DNA of 64,000 bases. Source: Amborella trichopoda (taxonomy: Eukaryota > Streptophyta > Magnoliopsida > Amborellales > Amborellaceae). Positions 59,157 through 64,000 of the stretch are shown here, one piece after another. The notes beneath the pieces are model-generated. The model saw only the letters and a program-made list of their open reading frames with translations. It did no database searches and was not told the DNA's origin. How positions within the stretch are numbered: the first letter of the stretch is position 1; every line of letters starts with the position of its first letter. The stretch spans positions 2,938,381 to 3,002,380 of the forward strand of contig NW_006497735.1 of the NCBI RefSeq assembly GCF_000471905.2, given 5' to 3'. A program made the translations under genes and the position numbers.

Positions 59157-60139
59157 GAGGTCGTCTAGATACCTAAAAAATATATTGTCTGTGAAATATA
59201 TTACTGGCGAAATACATTATCTGTAAATGGATTATTACTGTTTGGATAGTATTTAGATACAATATGGGAAATACATGTTTGGCTATGTCATGAAGAAATA
59301 TGGGAAATGTATTAAATATTTTACCAGCACTTGTCTATAAATTATCATTTCTTTCTTTTTTGTCACAAAATTTTACTGAAATACGGAATTAAAGCCATCA
59401 TCACACCATTCCAAAAAGATTTTCTAATAATAACATCATCACCATTCCAAAACGATTTTCTAATAATAACTTGTACCATTCTAAAGTCATAATGACATCA
59501 GTTCCTACTTATTTTGCATGCCTTTTAGCACTTACATGGAGTCACATGTCTTCTAACATGATTAGGCTTTGGTTTCAACATCATAAGCCATTGGAATAAT
59601 ATGATTGGAATAACATGATTTTATTGTTATATGCCTTATTTTTATTTATTTTTTATAGAAGTCTTTCAAATGTCTCTTTATATAATTTCAAATAAATAAT
59701 AAATTTATGATACCAAATTCAAAATCTTTATGGTAGTTAAAAAATGGTAAGAAGTTTGATTAGTAAACTAGAAGGTTTGATAATTGCAGTAGAAAATTTT
59801 GAGTCATTAGAGGAGACTAAAGAAGTATCTTATTTCAATTGATGGATGTGTGTGCAAACACTTATAGATGGACTTTAGAGGGAAAGTAGAAATAGATGTG
59901 CCTACGAGAGAGAGAGGGAAAATGGCGCAAGAATGGATGCTCATATGAGAGAAGGAGAATGGCTGGAGATAGAGGATTTTTTTGGGTAATGGATTTAGCT
60001 ATTTTGTACATAATAGATTTCACCGTATTTTAAAGAAATCTTGTGTAAATTATTTCTATTTTTTAACAATTAAAATGTACTCAAACATGATAAATCTCAT
60101 ATTTCCTTGTAATAGATTTTCAAGTAACCAAACTAGGCC
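59157..60139 (-). mobile_element. Harbinger/Tourist-like element, second copy, inverted
   Basis: Ends GAGGTCGTCTAGATAC and GTAACCAAACTAGGCC match the ends of the 3843-5726 element in reverse, and TAA flanks both sides (59154-59156, 60140-60142). Shared interior wording CTAACATGATTAGGCTTTGG. About 983 bp, without the tandem block. Confidence 0.75.
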
Positions 60140-60352
60140 TAAACGTCCAAGACTTAGTTCATAGTCATTTCTGTGTTTATGTCTAATATGTAACAGACAA
60201 CCCAACAAAAAGATCCCAAGATAAAGTGTCAATTAAGCAAAACACAACAAAAAGATCAAAATATAATATGTCAATTAAGCAAAACGCACATTTCAAGTTC
60301 GTCGACTCCAAAAATTAAAAACAAAATAAAAGCAACCCATGATGTACACTAT

Positions 60353-60605
60353 TGCACATTTGGTACACGTGAAAATATTTTTGTGAAAGTATTTTCACAT
60401 GAAGAATTCCCCATCTAATTAGGTGCGGGAGTTCTTATGCCAATTAGGGTAAAAAAATATAGGTGCGGGAGTTCTTATGCCAATTAAGGTCCAAAAATAC
60501 ATTGAGACCAATTGGTGTGAAAAAAAACTCCCACGTTTAATACTATGGAGGAGTTCTTTCCCGTGAAAATACTCGTACGAAAACATTTCATGTGTACCAA
60601 ACTGC
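60353..60605. mobile_element. MITE with ~55-bp imperfect inverted ends
   Basis: TTTGGTACACGTGAAAATA on the left and ATTTCATGTGTACCAAA on the right continue as imperfect inverted repeats including AGTATTTTCAC. A 40-bp unit (AGGTGCGGGAGTTCTTATGC...) is duplicated in tandem at 60421 and 60461. Confidence 0.7.
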
Positions 60606-60755
60606 ACCCATAAAAAATATCAACTCGTAGAAAAAGCTGTAAAGAAAGCCCAAGGGATATGATTTAGGCACATTTCAACAGGCCATCATCATACTGTGCC
60701 ATTTCATTCCTTCTCTCCCTTCCCTCATCCCAGGCCTTTTTTGCATCTTTTATGT

Positions 60756-61003
60756 GAGGCATATCCTCTGGCACTGCATCTCTTTACCCTCCCATCTTGA
60801 CATTTCCAATTTGAGTTATTGATTTTCCTAAGAGAAACCGTTTCATTCTTCAGGCTTCGTTCATAGCCATGAGATTTACTTTGAGGCTTATCCTCTGCAT
60901 CTCTTTACTCTCTCATCTTGACATTTCCAATTTGGGTTATTGATTCTCCTAAAAGAAACCGTTTCATCCTTCAGGCTTCATTCATAGCCACGAGATTTAC
61001 TTA
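60756..61003 (+). repeat. ~126-bp tandem duplication before NPF copy 3
   Basis: GAGGC-TATCCTCTG... to ...CATAGCCAYGAGATTTACTT occurs twice, starting at 60756 and 60882. It ends 41 bp before the ATG, so it is probably leader sequence. Confidence 0.88.
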
Positions 61004-61043
61004 AACTGATGCTTCTCTCCTTTGGAGCATCTCTTAGGAAGCC

Positions 61044-61131
61044 ATGAATTCTCCAGGACTCTTAGATTGGAAGGGAAACCACATTGATAAGAAGAAACAT
61101 GAAGGAGCCAGGGGTACATGGTTTGTGCACT
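61044..61131 (+). pseudogene. NPF: NPF copy 3 exon 1
   Basis: 88 nt, open, MNSPGLLDWKGNHIDKKKH, donor GTAAGC. The length matches copies 1 and 2 exactly. Confidence 0.8.
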
Positions 61132-61266
61132 GTAAGCATAAACTGAATTCAATTTGTATCTCTATTGAAGTAAAAGCCTTATATAATATTCCATCTTTTA
61201 TATTAAATAGCATAGTTCTAAGAGCCAACATTAATAAGTTGCTCATGTTTATTTTGTTTAGGACAG

Positions 61267-61483
61267 TCCTACAGGCAACAGTGAGCATTCTCTCATGGCA
61301 AATGTACTAAACTTAGTCACTTATCTTAAGGAAATCATGCATTTCGATTTAGCAAAGTCATCCGCTACTGTTACAAACTTCATTGGTGCAACGTCTCTCT
61401 TTGCTTTGTTTGGAGGGTTCCTCTCAGATGCCTATCTCGAATGATTCATGATGATAATCATATTCGGCCCCATGGAGTGTCTA
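61267..61483 (+). pseudogene. NPF: NPF copy 3 exon 2, frameshift and stop
   Basis: 217 nt, one less than the other copies because a base is lost near 61295. In the restored reading direction it shows the helix 2 motif LFGGFLSDAY and then a TGA at 61442. Confidence 0.82.
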
Positions 61484-61678
61484 GTTTGTATTTTCTTGGC
61501 TTTTCCTTTTATGAATATTCGGGGAATTGTGTTTAGTTTGGAAATCAGGATGAATCTTGCTTAACTTCATCTCCCTTTTGGATGCCTATTCAATCTATGG
61601 ACTTTGCTGAAGCTTCCTAATTCAAATTTTGGAATGATACTAGCTAAACTTGCATGAAATTCACATTCCTTCACGTAG

Positions 61679-62118
61679 GGATTTGGGTTGCTTGCGATTC
61701 AAGCACACATTGCATCGCTTCGTCCTCCTCAATGTGACATTGGGAATGATCAGATCCATTGTAGTCCTGCTGATGCGGGGAAAGCAGCCATTCTCTATGT
61801 AGGATTGTACACGGTCGCATTGGGGGAAGGTTGTTTAAGGGCTAATGTAGCATCATTTGGAGGTGATCAATTTGATGAGAATGATATAGAAGAATCGAAG
61901 CAAAGGTCTAGCTTCTTCAACTGGCTCACCTGCAGCATCTCCTTGGGATCTGGGATTGGAGCAGTTTTCATTGATTGGATACAAAATAGTAAGGGATGGG
62001 ACTATGGATTTGGGGCATGTTCCTTAGTAGCGTTCATGTTGTGATCGTGGTGGCTAGTGGGTTCCCCTTTTATCGTCACCAGCGACCAAGTGGAAGTCCT
62101 CTTGCAAGAATCTTGCAG
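61679..62118 (+). pseudogene. NPF: NPF copy 3 exon 3, frameshifted near its end
   Basis: 440 nt instead of 441. It carries ALGEGCLRANVASFGGDQFD and NDIEESKQRSSFFNW. A lost base near 62031 leads to TGA at 62042. The donor is GCAAGG, as in the other copies. Confidence 0.85.
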
Positions 62119-62180
62119 GCAAGGAACACACCCCTCTCTCTCTCTCTCTCTCGCACTGAAACTATGAATTGTACGTACAG

Positions 62181-62277
62181 GTTCTAGTTGTATCATTGAA
62201 GAATCGGAAGCTTGATTTACCAGAAAAAATATGGAGGAATTGCACCATGGAGGATATGGTGGGTGTGGTGGTTTCAA
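62181..62277 (+). pseudogene. NPF: NPF copy 3 exon 4, shortened
   Basis: 97 nt instead of 125. It begins VLVVSLKNRKLDLPE and then loses the acidic loop. The acceptor is ACAG and the donor GTGAGT. Confidence 0.75.
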
Positions 62278-62609
62278 GTGAGTCAAACAAGTTATACACT
62301 CTATTATTTATTTGACTGGCTCTTTTTTTCCGTTTGTTTGAGCTTTAACAAAGAACCAATGCTAACACTTTTCTAAGGTAATTTTGCTAAAATGACATAA
62401 CCACCTCAGGTTATTACTAAGGTGGTCATCTCAATAGATTTTAATAGGGTCATGGTAACAAAATGCTGGAAGGTTAATAAATTCCAATCATCGCATTGGA
62501 TGGTGATGACAGAGAGTAATATTAAAAAAAAAAAAACTAATGGGGAAGAGTGCAATTGAAGCAAGTAGATGTCTAGTGTGATGCACTTTTACATCCCAAA
62601 CAAAATTAT

Positions 62610-62775
62610 AGTTATCAAGACCGGACTAGACTAGGAGGTCGGACTCTTGGATCGTCAACTGGTGCCTTGGTTAGTTTAGTGGAAATAAATAAATAAAAAA
62701 AACGACAAAATTAAAATTCGATCAGTTTTGGATAGTTGGATTAACTGGTTTTAACCAGTTCGACCCGCCTAACAA
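62610..62775. mobile_element. Possible shortened CCGGTT-ended repeat in NPF copy 3 intron 4
   Basis: ACCGGACTAGACTAGG ... AACCAGTTCGACCC around a short AT stretch; the core seen in the other copies is missing. Confidence 0.35.
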
Positions 62776-63299
62776 AATTATTGGTATTAGACCATACGTA
62801 AGTTTGATCATTGGTCTACATTGGTCTAATACAACACTGACCAACACTATTGATGGGATTGTACGTGATCCCTTTTAACATGTTGATGCCATCATTATAT
62901 GGTTCACTTTGCCTTCCTCCTTTTTGTCCTACTATTATTGGATGCTCATCCCATTTACTCTATACATGGGTTGTTATTACACTATCTCAAAGAAAAACTA
63001 AGGCATCAAATCCATGAATAGTGGTTCCTATCACTTTGGGGTTTTGACGGACCGTGTCTACTGCATAATACAGGTCAAGATTATTAGCATTTGAGACACA
63101 AACAATGTTAATTACTTGATTTTGTGTGTTACATTGCCAATCAAACCCAATCAACAATCGTCGAAATGTCTACATATATTGTGTGAACCTGTAACAGATA
63201 CATTCCCTTTAGAAACTGCTGTCAATTCATAAATTTCACAGCTCACTTTATTATTTTGATTTGTTTTCTTCTTCTTTTTCTTTAATCTTATGCAATCAA

Positions 63300-64000
63300 A
63301 TTCTTGGATAAAGCTTCAATCATCACTGGCCAGGAGGGTGGGTGGAACCTATGTTCAAAAGCTCAAGTTGAGGAGACAAAGATTGTCCTTAGAATGATTC
63401 CCAATGTGATAAGCTCAATTATTGGTTACATCCCCATCCCCCTGTTGCTAACATTCACAGTGCAACAAGGCAACACCATGAACACAAAGCAAGGCAACAC
63501 CATGAACACAAAGCTGGGGAAACTGCACATCTCTCAAGCTAATTTATTTGTGATCCCTATAATCTTTCAAATGACAATCTGAGTTGTTTATAGCCGATTT
63601 TTTGTACCCTTTACCAGAAGGCTCATGAAACATGAGTCCGGGATCACCCACTTGCGATGAGTTGGGGCGGGCTATGTCTTGATCACACTATCCATGTGCA
63701 TGGCTGCTTTGATTGAGACGAAGAGGAGAGAGGGTGGCAATTGACGATGGCATGGTGGAAGTCTGTGTTTTGCTTAGGGTTTCAATTCTTTGTGGTAGGG
63801 TTCTCTGATGCTTTCACCTTTGTGGGATTGTTAGAGCTCTTCAATAGCCAAGCCTCTAAAGGGATGAAGTCATTGGCCACTGCAATATTTTGGTGCACAC
63901 TTGGTATGGGATCCTTATTGGGCACATTTATTGTTGATTTGTTATATAAGATCACCGGGCACTCTAAAGGTGACATTGGCGGGTTGGGTGGAAACAACTT
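63300..64000 (+). pseudogene. NPF: NPF copy 3 exon 5, partial at window edge
   Basis: Starts FLDKASII directly after AA where an AG acceptor is expected. It holds VEETKIVLRMIPNVISSIIG, then QGNTMNTK twice (24-bp tandem duplication), several stops and indels, and later a stretch matching GLLELFNSQASKGMKSL. The end of the gene lies outside the window. Confidence 0.82.
63466..63513 (+). repeat. 24-bp in-frame tandem duplication in NPF copy 3
   Basis: CAAGGCAACACCATGAACAC plus AAAG twice, coding QGNTMNTK twice where the other copies have it once. Confidence 0.95.

Larger units (their letters stand above)
61044..64000 (+). pseudogene. NPF: NPF transporter, tandem copy 3, multiply disrupted, runs off the window
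   Basis: Exons matching copies 1-2: 61044-61131, 61267-61483, 61679-62118, 62181-62277, about 63300 to the window end. Lesions seen: a 1-nt deletion near 61295 in exon 2; TGA at 61442-61444 where copy 1 has AGA; a 1-nt deletion near 62031 in exon 3, giving TGA at 62042-62044; exon 4 is 28 nt shorter; the exon 5 acceptor reads AA instead of AG; a 24-nt in-frame tandem duplication at 63466-63513; TGA at 63580-63582 and 63658-63660; an extra base near 63732 and a loss of about 20 nt near 63759. Intron 3 is only 62 nt. It is more diverged from copies 1 and 2 than they are from each other, so it is an older duplicate and clearly dead. Confidence 0.88.

Overview
The window looks like nuclear DNA of a flowering plant. 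Its only recognisable cellular genes are members of the plant NPF (NRT1/PTR) transporter family, with GT-AG introns. They sit in AT-rich DNA packed with plant-type Ty1/copia and Ty3/gypsy remains, LTR relics and small DNA transposons. The lineage cannot be fixed from sequence alone. There are two assembly gaps (27973-28185 and 49134-49153).

The core is a tandem cluster of three NPF genes on the + strand: copy 1 (23452-28936), copy 2 (41261-47919) and copy 3 (61044 to beyond the right edge). All share five exons, a first intron of exactly 135 bp and a GC-AG third intron. Each copy is broken differently as assembled: copy 1 by a 1-nt deletion next to a gap, copy 2 by a single TAG codon in exon 2, copy 3 by many lesions. 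Copies 1 and 2 lie in one large segmental duplication (about 21.7-29.5 kb and 34.1-48.4 kb). A fourth, orphan copy of the promoter region alone lies at 49.3-49.9 kb, cut off just before its start codon position.

Region by region: 1-5.7 kb holds simple repeats, a MULE-type MITE and a Harbinger/Tourist-like element with TTA duplications. 6-8.3 kb holds a + strand copia relic and a minus-strand PPT-LTR-PBS junction. 10-14 kb holds gypsy-like 3' sequence with an LTR, then a minus-strand BED-finger hAT relic (14.0-14.55 kb). 14.9-16.7 kb is a ~350-bp tandem array. 17.9-21.2 kb is a copia element whose coding interior is inverted relative to its LTRs. 21.7-29.5 kb is duplicated unit 1 with NPF copy 1. 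29.7-37.6 kb is a nest of non-coding LTR elements with 98-bp and 59-bp internal arrays and a ~620-bp inverted repeat. 37.6-48.4 kb continues unit 2 with NPF copy 2. 49.3-54 kb holds the orphan promoter, a SINE-like insertion and a + strand copia relic. 56-60.6 kb holds dispersed repeats and the second Harbinger-like element. 60.7 kb to the end is NPF copy 3.

The NPF genes, if expressed, would be proton-coupled-type membrane transporters. The rest is mobile DNA that inserted before, between and after the gene duplications. Several insertions can be ordered because the paralogous unit preserves the empty site. The most distinctive repeat is a family of ~385-bp MITEs whose ends carry the palindrome AAGGTTGCAACCTT and whose target-site duplications are 9 bp, the mark of Mutator-like elements.
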